Position numbers and translations under genes: made by a program. DNA of 64,000 bases from Circinella minor (Eukaryota; Mucoromycota; Mucoromycetes; Mucorales; Lichtheimiaceae), in contig JAEPRB010000040.1 in the NCBI GenBank assembly GCA_016758965.1, forward strand, positions 62,001-126,000, read 5' to 3'. Positions within the stretch are counted from its first letter, which is position 1. Each line of letters starts with the position of its first letter. The notes below the pieces were generated by a model. The model saw nothing but the letters and a program-made list of their open reading frames with translations, ran no database searches and had not been told where the DNA came from. Below are positions 47,201 through 61,207 of the stretch, one piece after another.

Positions 47201-49010
47201 TGTTTTGGTCAACAGCTTTAACAAAATACGAATCGACATGAGAGTTGCATCAATATCGGTTCTGTATAAGTATCACGATAGTGAGCAAAAAAAAAAAATA
47301 AGAACTTTTTTTTTTCTTCTTGAATTAGAAGAAAGTCTCTACCACCTACTTTAATTTTTTGATTGAACGCACGGGCCAAATCAACACACTGACAGCCACA
47401 GAAATAGCCGTACCAATGATAACAATAAAGAATGTCTTTTCAATTTTGTCTGTGTCAAACTCCATATTATATGATGATTCTCGTACAATAACCGAAAAAA
47501 GAATAATAAATGCCAAAGAAGACGCTAGTAGTATTATTAAGATTTGTTAGTTACATACACAACAGTAACCGGTGTTGATTTTATCATTAACATAAAAAAA
47601 AACAAATTAGCCATATATATTACCTGTCCGAATACTGGGTTTGTTGATATGTGCTTTGAAGTAAGAAATTACAAACGTACTACCCAATAGCCATACACCT
47701 AACGTCACGATACAGGACTCCACGTACATGTGATGATCCACCATTAAATAATCACTGGTAGCCAAGCTCAGCAAGCATAGTGCTAATGCCAATACAGTAT
47801 ACATTAATCCAAACCCTGCAGCCTCTACCATACCTCCCATTGTCTTTGCTGGATTAAAAAAAACTGTTACTGTACAAACAACATGACTTGATACTGTACA
47901 TGAAAAATGCTGTCGTTATTACAATATATTTTAAAGTACATTATATTCCTTCTTCTTTTCTTTTCCAATATTTTTTACAATAATAAAAAAAACCTACTGC
48001 TATTTCCACCGATTAATTGATTTAAGTATGGAATGAAGGTGAATAAGGCACCCAGGATATACGCAAAGCTGCACTTCAATACCATTTTTTGTTTATATGA
48101 CAGATGAGACCATGAAGCAACACGGGACCGCCATGTACTAGGTCCAGACGTTGGAGTACCATTCAAGGGACGTTTTTGTTGCTGGTGCACACCATCGTCC
48201 GAATCGGATGAAGTATCTTCATAATGGTCTCTTGGCGACACATTATTTTTAGATAATAAAGCAGTTCTTTCGGTTGGTCTGCAAAATAAAATAAAAATAT
48301 ATATATAATTACGTAGTATTTTTAATATGACTGCTTCCTGTCGAACAATTCTGTAAGTAATAATAATCAAATGGGGGGGGTCTTTATTATAGTTTTATTA
48401 CTTACATTTCATTGTTATAATTATAATTAATATTAGCTTTGCCTTTGTTATTATTATTATGATTGCTATGAATATTGTCCAAATATGGAACTGTTGACAG
48501 TGATACGGATCTTTTCTGGCGTGTTCCATTATCCAAAACAACTTCAAAATAATTAAAATCGTCACTGAATGTTCCTAAAAAGGATGTAGGTGATTTGGAA
48601 AGCTGCGCATTCTCTGATGCCCCATATCGCTGTTGTTGCTGATGCTGATAATGATGAGAGGATGACTTTGGTATCCACCAACCATTACTATTGTTACTAT
48701 TACCGTTCCCCACTGACGCATCCATAGCTGTATGATATGATTGTAAAGACGCGGCTAAACCATTTTCTGAAGCAGGTGTTAAATAACTTCTTGTTCCATA
48801 AGTTGTTGGTAAAGAAGGTATAAAATTCATTGAATTCGATCGAGGCATTCTTGATTCCTGTTTTTCCTGCTGCTCCTGCTGTTGTTGTTTTTGTTTTTTC
48901 TGGAGACAGTGAGAACACGATAATTGTGCACCGTGTTTGCAAGGTGGAGAGCTTGACATTGTTGTTATATATTCGAAGTGATCTTGATCTTGTTCTGCCA
49001 TATTCCACAT
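44230..49010 (-). CDS. Large multi-pass membrane protein, BRE4 / aromatic-acid-exporter-like (ArAE_2, FUSC-like)
   Basis: About 1,200 aa over roughly ten exons. ATG at 49010 (a second in-frame ATG at 49001); stop at 44230-44232. The first 200 residues are Gln/Asn/Ser-rich with His runs. Two membrane halves follow. The first has YILGALFTFIPYLNQLIG, SSHVVCTVTVFFNPAKTMGG, AGFGLMYTVLALALCLLSLA and AISVAVSVLIWPVRSIKKL. The second has SVVTVAVAMLAFIPATQKYF, MEWTLVT then IMAVCSPTVGGTNVICVLRV, CIVAAVIYTLFQGYPAILLL and CVSVSLGVIIG. Between and after them lie long soluble segments with Gln repeats and acidic runs. This order matches fungal brefeldin-A-sensitivity protein 4 and fusaric-acid-resistance-like families, thought to export organic anions. 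Substrate unknown. Helices and the SPTVGG motif are intact. Confidence 0.83.
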
Positions 49011-52000
49011 TGTAAAATTATTAGCATTAGTTAGAAAAAAAAGGGAAAAAAAAGAAAAGTTTTGATTGAAGAGAGATTGAAAAGGGTGTTCCCTCTTCTT
49101 TCTTTTATAAAAAAAAACAAAGAGGAAATATTATATTTCCAAACAAAAAGGTACCTTATTTTTAACCCCTCGGGGTAGGTTAACCTTGGCCCCTTTAGCT
49201 TACCCAAAGTCGAAAGTAAAATATAAAGAGCTAAGCAAAAAAAAAAAGAAAAGCCTTTATTAATCCACATCATCACGAGTGCGTGTCCAACAAAACCGCG
49301 TTAAGTTACACAATGAAAGAGAACTGTTGTACAAGATCAAAACGATCAAGCCCTTTTTAAATATTAAACAAGTTTCAATCCGTGTCTTAGAAACAAAAGC
49401 TTGGTAATAAAACATAAGAAAGTTTAAGGAGATACTATTATTAACATCATTGTTGATCAAAAGGGAAAAAAAAAACATTATTCATTATTTTCATGTTTGA
49501 GAGATTCTATCATCTTCCTTCCTGTCTGAGTACATATCTTCCTTGTCTGAGTATCTGCTATCTTAAGAAAAAATATTTTGCATAATAAGCGGGGAAACAT
49601 TTCAAATCCAATTCATTCTGTTGTATAGGAATGTTAAGGTGAGGTACGAGAAGAAGTATAGTATAATTCAGGAATAATGTAGCAGAGAATAACTCATGTT
49701 TTATAATTAAAAAATAAGCGTTCGTATGTATATTAATATTCTTTTTCTTTCGAAAACTAACTCTTCACACACGAGGTAATTAATAAACATGTTCTCTAGT
49801 AGCATGACTGTAATCGTTATGGAAATCAATAAATGTAATGAGATTTTGACTTATACACAAAACAGATAGGTATGAGTGCCTGATTTGGCACTTTATAGAA
49901 TATTGGATTCACAGAACGTTTTCTTCAGATTATGCACAATGTTAAAAGAACCGACAACAAAACATGATACTGTATATTTACTCTTAAGCCAACCTTTTAT
50001 ACAGAAATTTTAGTTCTCAAATATATAAACAGCAATGCGGTGGTAATTCTGATATTTTGCTATATTTCTACGAACTGTTTTAACAGTTACTATGCTGTCA
50101 TTTAATTCGAATTATATTATGGAAAGTGGCGCCTTCCTATCAGTAACTTATGTTACAAATTTTAATAAACATAACATACTCTATATGAAGTAACAATTGA
50201 ATTTTCTACTGCTTACACAACAAAAATATCAATAATGTTTTTCTATAAATATTCTAGTAGTATAGTAACTTGATTTATCTACCCTTTTACACTTTCTTTC
50301 GAAGAAACTATTCACACCGCACTAGTTTAGTAATTGGTTCTTCTTGCACTATGTACTCTGATTGAGTAACAGACCTCCATTAGTGAAGAAGAATTTTGAC
50401 ACGCGTATATGGATAAAGTAATAAAGGACTGGTCTGAATATACTTAAAATGGCTAATGAACTGTGGAAAGCCAAGGTGGCTGAGTGATTAATCGCACGCA
50501 ATATGAGTACTACTGCTGCTACTCACCAACTATTTATGCCTTCTTTTTGTTACTTCTAAAAAAATCTATAACAACTAAAGAAAACCAAAAATAATTCGCC
50601 ACAACAATGAAAATTGGCTATAATTTATTCCAGTGCCTTTTTTCTTTTGTGTATTTATGCTGACATTGCTTCCAAATCATTATGTGTTTCTAAGTGCATC
50701 TATCGGATTATTTAGCTGTATAGATCTCTGTGTCACCTTACTAACTCTTGGTTATTATCGCATTGTGTTACAGCTAATGCATATCATCAGACAACAAATA
50801 ACTAGCAAAAAATCTTTACACATTTCTGTATTATACACCACTGTATTACAAAATATATAAAAAGTGTAAAGTGCCGAAGTTTGCAGCATTGATATTGATT
50901 AAATGGTTTGTAACATACCAAGTCAAAATGTTGATTTATAACAGCAGTGTTAAAAAAATTAAAAAGCTTTTTCTTTTCATTTTTTTGAACGAATGAAACC
51001 TTTTACATAAATAATGTAAAATGAGACCATTAAAGGAACCCATCTATCAGAACTAAAATCTTTGAGCTCAGCTAAAAGATTATTTAAAAAGTATAGAATA
51101 ATATAGCAGCTTGATGATTACTAGTATTAAAAACTATAATAAAGCATACCAAATTAAATTACAACTGATAGAAGAGCAGAACTTCATACTAACATCTTAT
51201 CTTATTCTTTAATTGCCTTAACATGGTGTCTTAAACAGATTGGATCGCAAAAATTATTTCTTCATCTGTAACAAGAAATATACATCATTAGTCAAAATAG
51301 TTGGCATTATCTAGTGTCATAGAAATAAGAATTTATAAATACCGGAGATTCTAAGGGTCTACCTTTGATAGAGCTAAAAAGGATCCTCTTAAGTAGAACA
51401 AGGTTATCATACCTTAAGATATACTTCTTTAAGATACATTCTTCAGATGACATACTAGAAATAACAAAAACAGTACAATAGATAATGTTCCAATAATATA
51501 AATATATAATGTAGCACGGCAGATGTTTACTCTACTTTCACAAAATTATACTATAATAATCGTACAAAATAACGAAACTATTATAATATATCCTTTTGTT
51601 TTAAAGTAAAAAATACAAGAGTAAGAAATAATAATTCTGCCATTATTAGTATATTATAACTTTTATTAAATCAAATCTTACATGAACTAATAGAAAAACT
51701 ATTCACTTCACAATAACGATAGAAATATCAAATAAAAAAAATTAAATAGTAACTAATTATTTTAAATTTATCTACTCTTATTTATTAGCAAAGCAATGAA
51801 AATATACTTTTACTGGCCAAATCTTTTTTTTATAGACGCCGGAAATGGCAATACTATTTTACCGAAACAAGACAACTTCTTCGATTAACGTTTTTTAAGT
51901 CAGCAAAAAGAAGCATTACGGTTTTGTATTCTAAGCGTTGAAATCCCTCGGGAGAACGCGGAGAATCAGGTTTCCCGTAAAACTTTGTCAAATGATGATA

Positions 52001-52856
52001 ACCTATCTCCTGAAGAAGAAGAAATGTTGATACTTTACAATTTATAAGACTACAACGGTATCTGATGCAAATTGTATTAAAAGCAAAAGCTTTTATTCTT
52101 TGTTTTATATTTTTAATAATAAAAAATTTAATGTTTTATTGTTTGCTAATGTTTTATTATTTCTTCCCATTGAAGAAATAAGTAGTAAAAGAAGATACAA
52201 GCTTTTAGGATAAAAAATTATTATTGCAAAATAAAAGAAAAATGTTGTCAGTTAAGAATATGTTACAAAGTTTCAGTGTAACAAGAATATGATTTGCTGC
52301 AGTAAACTGTTTACAATATGCATTATCCTCACATTTTTTCTAAATTAAATTTATTTTCTAAGTTAAACCAGCTTGTACTATGGTCTCTGCTCAAGGGAAA
52401 CGTTAATAAAAAAAATATCTATTTTTTTAGCCATGATTATAGTACAGTGGGGAAACCATGATAACTTTTCTTGCTACCTGTTAGATACTGTTTCTGTAAG
52501 TCAAGCTGTTATGGTAACTATAGTGCTGGCGATTTACAATTTAATTCGAGTTAAATAAAATAATAATAGCAAGCGTAACTACAGAAGCAATCCCCGGAAT
52601 AGTGACCAAGTGTAAATTTATGAATATCAAAATATAAAAAGATATTTTATTCATGACTGAAAGAAGGAAAAAGGAAAACGCGTTATTGCGTTATATTTAT
52701 AGAGCGCGACCGGGATTATTCACGAGACTTTTTTTTTTTTTTTTTAATTTTGGATCTGCGGAAAAAGAGTGTTTGCATTCTTTCCCCTTTTGCCTATTGT
52801 GTAAAAGAACATATATTTTTTTAAATAAGTATAATCAACGAACAACGATAATAATA
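49011..52856. other. Divergent intergenic region, 3.8 kb
   Basis: Between the starts of the BRE4-like (-) and kinesin-5 (+) genes. It is A+T-rich with no supported protein gene; a weak tRNA-like fragment is noted at 50468-50506. The direct repeat TCTTCCTTnTCTGAGTA occurs twice near 49512-49560. The final 200 bp before the kinesin ATG is open in frame but lacks conserved sequence and is probably leader. Confidence 0.45.
50468..50506 (+). other. tRNA-like 5' half (A-box region) without a 3' half
   Basis: AGCCAAGGTGGCTGAGTGAT followed by TAATCGCACGCA resembles the acceptor, D-arm and A box of a class II (Ser/Leu) tRNA. Downstream there is no anticodon stem, variable arm or T-loop motif, so it is not a functional tRNA. 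It could be a tRNA relic, the head of a SINE, or chance. Confidence 0.3.
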
Positions 52857-55800
52857 ATGCTAAACGAGAGTTCTCGATTAAGCATCAATAACAGCAATCC
52901 CAGGCGAATTTCTGGATCGCATAATCGTCGTTCTTCAGAAAGACCTAAAGGCATTAAAAAACCGCTCGAAGAAAAAGGAACCAATATTCAAGTTGTTTTA
53001 CGATGCCGGTATAGATTGTCATATTTTTTCCCTCCCCAGTATACTTTTTTACAGTTTAAATATATTAATTTATTGTCTGGGAAATTATCTTTAGAGGGCG
53101 AAACGAACATGAAATTTCGGCCAATTCACCCGTCATATTAGAAGCAAGACGTCGTGATGCAGTTTTAAGAAACACAGGAAAAGACAAAGAATATTCATTC
53201 GATCGTGTCTTTGGACCTGAATCAACACAAGAAGAAATTTATAATGAGGTGGCTCAACCTATTCTTGATGAAGTGCTTTTAGGGTTTGTAAATTCAGCAT
53301 ATATATTCGGTTGATATGGAAAAAGAAGAATAGCTAAAAGAAAAAGAAAAAAAAACTTAATATTATCACCATAGATACAACTGTACTATATTTGCATATG
53401 GCCAGACTGGTACAGGAAAAACGTAAATAATTATTATTTTATTTTCAAAACAATATATGGAGGGAGGTGTACAATATGCTAAGCTAATATTATTTATATG
53501 GACATATATACATATGTTTAGATATACGATGGAAGGAGAGCTTGAAGAACGACATGGACGATTAACACCTCGCGCTGGCATCATTCCTCGTGCAATCTAT
53601 AAATTATTCGAAACACTCGACTCTGAACACGCTGAATACTCAGTAAAAGTCTCATTGATAGAATTATATAATGAAGAGTTACGTGATTTACTTAACAATG
53701 ATGATTCACGTACCTTACGAATATTCGAGGATCAAAGTGGTTCGGGTGTCATTGTTCAGGGTATGGAAGAGTCAATTGTTTCGACTGCAGGGGAAGCTTT
53801 AGCTATTATGCAAGAAGGAAGCAAAAATCGAAGTATTGCTTTTACAAAGTGTAATGAAAAATCAAGGTAAATATATATATATACATATAAATTGGGCTGT
53901 TTTTGTACATTCATCCATAAGGTGGTTAATATATACTATTCTAACGGAACACTATCTATCAACTATTATAGCCGTTCCCACTGTATTTTTACACTGACTG
54001 TTCATATTAAAGAAATTATACCTGGTGGTGAAGAGGTGCTCAAAGTGGGCAAGTTGAATTTGGTGGATCTGGCTGGTTCTGAAAACATTAATCGATCAGG
54101 CGCAGAACATGCAAGAGCAAGAGAAGCTGGTATGATCAATCAAAGTTTGTTAACACTGGGACGTGTAATTAATCACCTTGTGGATCACTCGCAACATGTT
54201 CCATACAGGTGAGAAAAATACAAATATAGAAATAAATTGAATGAGAGAAGATATAAATATATTGATTAACATAAACTATGTAATTTTTTTAATAGAGAAA
54301 GCAAATTAACACGATTATTAAAAGATTCTCTCGGGGGAAGAACAAAAACGTGCCTCTTAGCAACAGTTTCTGTTGCAAAAATGAATCAAGAAGAAATTAT
54401 CAGTACGTTGGATTATGCTAAACGAGCAAAGAATATACGTAATCGTCCTGAAGCCAATCAGCGGATGTATCCTAAAGTACTTCTTCGTGAGTATGAGCAA
54501 ACGATTGAACGACTTAAAGCCGATCTTCAGGTAAGAAAAATGAAAAATAAATAAATAATAACAGTGATGATGATGATGGTGATAAAACGATAACAAAAAC
54601 TGAGGACTTACTCGGACTTGGATAAACAAAAATAAACAAATAGGCATCAAGGGAACAAAAAGGTGTTTATTTATCACAACAAACTTATAGCATGCTTAAT
54701 GATGAAAACCAAAGTAGCAAAGATCGTGTGGTTGAATTATCAAGAGATGTGGAAAGTTTACGAGACTCATTACGTGAAAAAACCAAAGAATTGGATGAAA
54801 AATCGGATTTGCTATTTGGAAAGGAATCTGAATTGGCACAAGTACAGGTAGTGATCTACTCTTAGGGAAATTTCTTGTTTTAAGCTGCTTGAATGACTAT
54901 CATTTTTTCTAATCTGTTTTATTATTATAATTTCTTGATATCAATAGGCCAATTTAAGGTGTTTAGATAAAAAATTGGGTGACGAGATTACACAATTGAC
55001 TGAACGAGTAGGGCAAGTAAGTGTCAGATAATCAACAAAAAATAAAAAAAATACTTGTAGGTGGATTCAAGAAGTTAACCGCTTTTTTTTTTGTTATTAT
55101 TACTATAAAGCATACAAACAAGACCGAAGATTCAATAGAAGCTATTATACAGTCTTTGGAAAAAAATTCAGATGTGATGCAAGCGCTGGTTCGAGAAGGC
55201 ATCAAAGCACAAAATGAATTTTCAAATAAAATGGATAAAATTCGAAGCAAATTACGAGAGGAAACACAACGTAAAAAGGAGCATGCAGAAAAAGAAGTGT
55301 TCAACTTTTTTAATTCTTTTGAAAGTGAATTGGATAGTCTCATTGGAAATGTAAGATATTATCGTTTATTTATATTCCAACAGTAAAGAGGAAGAGAAGG
55401 AACCAATAGAGTTAAAATTCTCAACAAATATGTCTTCTTTTGTTAGATTCGTACTATTGAAGATCATTTTACGCGAACATATAAACAGCATGTACAAGAT
55501 GAACGGCAGCATATTGAAGCACAAAACATATCTGTATCAAAAATCCGCGACACAACCATAAATAATATGGCTGAAGAGGTAAAAAAAATAAGGAGCTATA
55601 GTCATTTTACTGATGTTATAATTATATATGAATCGATTGTTATATTAACTTTTTGTGGTAATGTTACACAAACAGCGTCAACGCATAAAAAGACAGTATT
55701 CACAGGTGCAAAATTTTATGGATAACGAAAAAGCGAAAGAGAAACTTGCAGAGGAAACTCTACTGAATGCAATCAATACCATGGTTTCAGAATGGACAAA

Positions 55801-56333
55801 AAAACGAGGACAACGATTGGAAAAGTCCATGAAAGATTTTCAAAGCTCAATTAGAGACAACGCACATTTTATCGAAAGGTTTCAAGGAGACTTTAGTAAT
55901 ATGGTCGATTCTACAATTAAGACTAATACAGATAGATTAACAGAAGTTCAAACGGCTCAAGATACTATTTTGGAACAGCAAGATATGTTTCAAGATGTAA
56001 GTAATAGCAATAGATAGATAACATTATCATTATGCATATAAGTTAATTTTTTTTATTACGGTTTCTCTTTTATTTTGCTAATTCATTTATTAACCAATAT
56101 CTCATTAGATAAATACCAATATTTCAACACTTAAGCAACAAGGTGGTTCCCATCACGATCAAGTTCTAGAAGGTCTTAATATGGGGCAAACTTTGGTGGC
56201 ATCTACATGTGATGAAATAGAGCAAGCACGATCCAATTCTCGAAAACGACCTCTTTTAGACGATTGTACAAACGTATCACCAAAATCTTTAAAACAACAA
56301 AAGCCTTCCTCATCCTCACCCTCCGATTTGTAA
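52857..56333 (+). CDS. Kinesin-5 mitotic motor (BimC/Eg5 type)
   Basis: Plus-end-directed homotetrameric motor that slides antiparallel spindle microtubules. ATG at 52857 chosen over an upstream in-frame ATG at 52653, because the upstream part crosses a poly-T tract. About 11 exons. Motor domain: NIQVVLRCR joined by intron 1 to GRNEHEI; P-loop [11 protein letters not shown] split by an intron before the last Thr; switch I NEKS joined to SRSHCIF; switch [22 protein letters not shown]; then [30 protein letters not shown] and [15 protein letters not shown]. The neck is followed by a long coiled-coil stalk (54480-55990). The tail has [17 protein letters not shown], a possible short form of the BimC box, though the classical Cdk1 Thr context is not obvious. 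The motor identity is secure; assignment to kinesin-5 rests on N-terminal and stalk features. Confidence 0.9.
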
Positions 56334-56506
56334 ATATAATAAAGACATAAATCAGTCATTAGTTTTTGTAAAAAGAAATAATCAAATCAACGATCTTGTT
56401 AGTTATCGTCATTATACTCTTTTATACGGAAAAGAAAAGTATTTATTTGTCAATGTGTTTTACTATAATTATTATTACACATTTTGATGGCACTGCCATC
56501 TTATTA

Positions 56507-59500
56507 TTATTTTGATGATAATAGCTGCTTTCCTTTGGCATTTGTTGTCTAATGTTTCAGGAAGAAAAGTTGTTACTCAGTTTTTGTACTACAGTGAATC
56601 GATTTTGTATATATAACGGTAAAAGCAAAGTAAAACATAATCTACCTTATATGGATCCGATGCAGCGATAAGTGCCTGCATTTCCTTTTCAACATCATCA
56701 TCAGAATCAACAGAAATCAATTTATCAGCCGGAAGCTATGCAATAATAAATAAAATTAATATCGTGGTTATCTCAAATCTATTTCTCTTCTTCTCCTCCT
56801 TCTCGAATCAGTAATAATACCTTTTTTCGATTTATTAAATTCTAAAATATTAAAGTCATCACATAATTAGTGCTGCTGTTAAAATAAACTATAAATCCCT
56901 TACTTGTTATTCTTATCCGTGTAATATAAATATGCACCTCTAGATACATAATAAACTATCGACCACTTACTCTCTTACGACGTTTTCGTAATGGCTCTTC
57001 TTGCGGCAAGTCTTCTTCAGCTTTGATTTTGTAACTGTAACAGTATTGTTCTTTAATTAATAGAGATAGATATATTTATTATCTTTACAAAATAGAATAG
57101 TGAAAGGTACCTTTGGTTGCTGATACTTCGTAATGTCATTTTTAAATTACCTCCTCTCGTGTTTGATACGGGTACCGATTGTTCTGTGTTAGAAAGATTA
57201 ACTCTCGCTAATGTTGTTTCTTTAACAGGCTCTTCCACCCCATTCTGTTGTTGTTTATGAGCCTTTTTATTAGAAATAAAAATAAATTAGTATATCAACT
57301 AACAGTGACACACGTGACAAATAGACAAATAGTCAAAAAAAAAATTATAAAAAAATGGTAAATTAGTTACTTTACTAGAAGAGGCTAATGGTCTCTTTGG
57401 TGGTGTTGTTGTTGTTGTTGTCGTTGTCGTCGTCTCCTGGTGTTGTCGGAGTGAACTTTGAGAATTAATATCATCATTAGTAGTGACTATGGACGTAGAA
57501 GATGATTCAGAGTTAAGACGACTTTCAAGAGATTGATGACTAAATAAGAATAGTATTGAGAGAAGAGAAACATTAATGATCCGATAAACTTAATATAATT
57601 TTGTATAGATTTATTTGCGATAATTCGAGTTACCGTTCTTTTTCTTGCTTTAACTCTTCTGCTAATGCACTATTATGATCCATCAAATAACTCTTCTCTT
57701 GTCTCAATTTTTCCAGTTCCATTTCATATCTGTATATACATATGTTGTAATCCGAGTTACATAGTGTAAAATCCCGTTATTTAAAATGTCACTAATAGCT
57801 GTGGTAATGCTAAGTACACTACCTTTGATTGGAAGTCATCCTCTCGTGTTGAAGATTCTAATATGAGGGCCGTATAATTTTAGCAGCGGATATATTATCC
57901 GTTATTATTATATTATAATGAGATGTTGTTGTTGCTGTTGTTGTTTTTTTACCTTGATCTCAGTTTGCATTTTATCGATGGTTTGAGAATAAGCGGAGGT
58001 TTCTTCAGCATGCTTTTCGTTTATTTTCATTACTCTACTTTATATATAAATCAACAGTTGGCATGAAAATATTAGCTGTTTCCTTATTTCTTCTTCCATG
58101 GATACAATGATAAATAATGTAAAATACGTCACTTCTCTTCAAATTTATTGGTAACCATGCTTTCACGTTCGCTATCGAATGCTTGTTTTTGTAACTCGGT
58201 TTTATCAAGCGTCTTTCCCATCTCCATGATACTATTATTAGTAAATATATATATATATATATTATTGGTGGTCAGTAATGTGCTCCGCAAATAATCACCA
58301 CTATACTATTATATATTACGTTGCTTGTATCTTCGATAATTCACTTTTTAACCCAATACATGTTTCATGAGTTGTATTGATATTTTCTTTTAATTGTGTT
58401 GATTCAGTAGTTTGGATGGATAATTCTAAAGTCATTTCTTGAACATTATTTTGAAGACTTTGAATAACATTTGCATACTTTTCTTGATTTTCAACACCTT
58501 GTAGTTCTCCTGCACCACAAGCAAAAAATATTTGAATGTAATTACTAATATGTATATGGTTATACAATTGGACATTGATCTTATTCATGTTATTAAACGA
58601 AAAAATAATATACCATAATCCTTTGCACGTTCAGTCTCATATTCTTCTGTCAAAGAAAGTATTGATGACTTCAATTCTTCATGTTCTGATCGTAGTTTTG
58701 AGACGATAGCATCCAATACTGTATAATGTCCCTTCAAATGACTAAATTGTTTAAGTACTAAACATAAAAAACATAAAAAAAGTTATATTAATAAACATGC
58801 AGAAAAACAGAAACGAAAATATCACTCATAATAACAATATAGTAAGTAATAATAACGCATATTCTTACACTGATTGCAATATCTTCGTTCAAAGACCTCA
58901 AATGTCTTGGTATTGGCAATTTTAGTTTCATTACACGTATTAGCGAATTTTTCAAGATCACTCATTACAGATGAAAATGCTTCGTATCGACCACGTAAGC
59001 TAGTAACACTGCATATAAAATATATTTTTCAAGTGTTAGCATTAACATAACCCATAGTAGATTTAATCAAACAAATGAAAACTAAATGTATACAAACCTA
59101 GTATCAAATCGATGTTGTCTCGAAAGCATGATTTCTACCCAGTTTGTTAATTCAGTTGCCTGTCTCTCCTTCTGATTAATACATTGTTGTTGTGAATCTA
59201 TTGTTGTTTGCAACACCCTCATTTCATTTGTCACATGGTTGTACTTTTGCACTTGTTCAACAAGCTTTTCTTTGCATACATGAGCTAGTTGTTCAATCTC
59301 ATCAATTTGAGTAATAGACGTAGTGTTTATTTGTTGCTTTTGCTGTTGTGGTTGTAATAAAAACGATGAGTGTTGAGATGATGGAGCAGAGCGTGATTGT
59401 TGCTGATACACTGATGCTGTATGGCTTTTACCACTGTTCAAGCTTATTGTTGTAGGTGGTTTATTATTATAAAATGATTTATTAGTAAAAGTAGTATCAC

Positions 59501-61057
59501 GGACATTTCGTTCCATAACCACAAATTTTTGTTTTTGTTGTGATAATAATACTTGATCATTCTCTTCTTCATTATCATTATCTGCGAACACTCCCGTAGA
59601 AGAACGAGTTTGAAATACGCTAGATAGACGATTATTATGTATAAGATAAGGTGCTTTTTCCGGTAAACTGTGATTATTATTATCACTAGCGGCTACGCCA
59701 TCGTTGTTGTTGTTTATTTCTTCGTAATTACGATAATCATCCCTGTTGCGATCATTGTTACTACTCGTTTCTAAAATAACATTTTGGCTTTCTTTTTTCA
59801 TTGATAGCGGTGGAATAATCGAATAAAATGAAGAAGTTGATAAGTCTTCCGGTGGTGATGTTGGTATTAATTGTCCTTGTTGCTGCTCTCTATTATTGTT
59901 ACGATCATGTTTCGTTTCAGTATAAGGAGCAGAGATTGAAGAGTGAGATGGTGGTTGCTCCTCTACTGATTTATTTAAATTTTCTAACGAAGTTGGTGGT
60001 AAAAAATAAGATGGTGTTAATGGGAAACTAGTCATAGAACGTGATGATGGCGGTGTACGCTGTTGATGGCGGTGTGAATCAAGAGGTAATTGTATATGTT
60101 TTTGTTTCTGACTTTTATCGTCAGAACTATTGCTATCAATGCTGGATTTGTGCATATTGGTAAATATAGGAGTTGGTGCTGCATGATGTGTTTTTGGTGC
60201 TTGAGGAGATGAAGAAAGAGAGGAAGAAAGAGATTCATCGTAATGATGATTAGAAGCTGTTGACGATGACGGTTCTGATAATTGATGATGCTTTCTAATG
60301 GGAACAGTAAAAGGGGGTTCCTCTTTCTTCCTGTGAATTTGTTGCTGTTCATTATATGAAGGAATAAGAGGAAGCGGTTGCCGTTTAGTGTTAATACGAG
60401 AAGCATCTGATTTCATCATGCGCTGTTGCTGTTGATAAGGCTGTTTGGTTTCTAAAACTGATGTCATTGGATTAACAATACCACCATATTCTTTTTTTAT
60501 TTTAACAGTAGAAGTGGTGCTACTTCTATTACTATTATTGGTTTTTTTGAATAAACTTGAAATAAAGCTCGCTGGATCAACTACCATACTATTATTGTTA
60601 TTGTTATTGTTATTGTTATCATTTTTATTATTATTATCATCATCGTTGCTGATAATGGTGGTGTCGTTACTTTTATTCATCTTGGCGCTACTTAAGTTGG
60701 AGCTTATATTATCACCATTGTTATTTGTACGCCATGATAATGACTCGGATCCAGATACTGCTGCTCCTTCTCTCTGTGTATATAGTGGTTTCTTATCAAG
60801 AGATGTGCATATTTAGTAGCGTTAGCTATATAACATAATAATATAACAAGAAAACAAAATGGTAATAATTAGCATGTGTTATATACCTCTGAATTATTAT
60901 TGTTAGATAAACTTTCTATTGTTGATGGACCAACAACATGATTATTGGGAGTTGCTGAAGATGGTGATGCTGAAGGTGTAAATCTTCGTGATGGATTTGG
61001 TTTATAGCTAAAAGAGACCACCGTTTTGTTATCATGTTCATCCCCTTTAGGACGCAT
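56507..61057 (-). CDS. Asn/Gln-rich coiled-coil protein of unknown function
   Basis: Not recognised. ATG at 61057 (KMRPKGDEHDNKTVVSFSY); the frame upstream lacks an ATG. About 12 exons, close to 1,100 aa. The N-terminal 570 residues are disordered: Asn, Gln, Ser, Pro and His runs, with a 13-Asn stretch near 60600. From about 59330 onward the sequence turns into heptad-like coiled coil (IEQLAHVCKEKLVEQVQKYN; LRGRYEAFSSVMSDLEKFAN; ELEKLRQEKSYLMDHNSALA) through some eight short exons. Then come a poly-Thr run with PPKRPLAS (about 57380-57430), a basic nuclear-signal-like PLRKRRKRV (about 56975), and an acidic DSDDDVEKEMQALI (about 56680). The last exon, ending at 56507, is a guess. Basic clusters suggest a nuclear or spindle role. 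It converges on the kinesin-5 gene. Confidence 0.72.
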
Positions 61058-61207
61058 TTTTGTATGAATTTTTCCAAACAAAAAAATAGAAAAAGGAGAA
61101 AGAAAATATTAAAAAAACGGCACTTTAATTTTTATTATGCATTTATTTACAAAAGGGGGGAGTGGGTGAATTTGGGTAACTATAACAAAAAATTATCAGC
61201 TTTTTTT

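Noticed and set aside
54357..54677. 106-codon minus-strand frame over kinesin-5
   Set aside because: Antisense shadow of motor-domain exons and an intron; the plus-strand motor motifs explain the sequence.
59828..60816. Hydrophobic plus-strand frames rich in Leu and Val
   Set aside because: Antisense readings of the Asn/Gln-rich codons of the minus-strand coiled-coil gene.
61058..61081. Upstream extension of the coiled-coil gene
   Set aside because: The first codon there is TTG, not ATG; the first ATG is at 61057.
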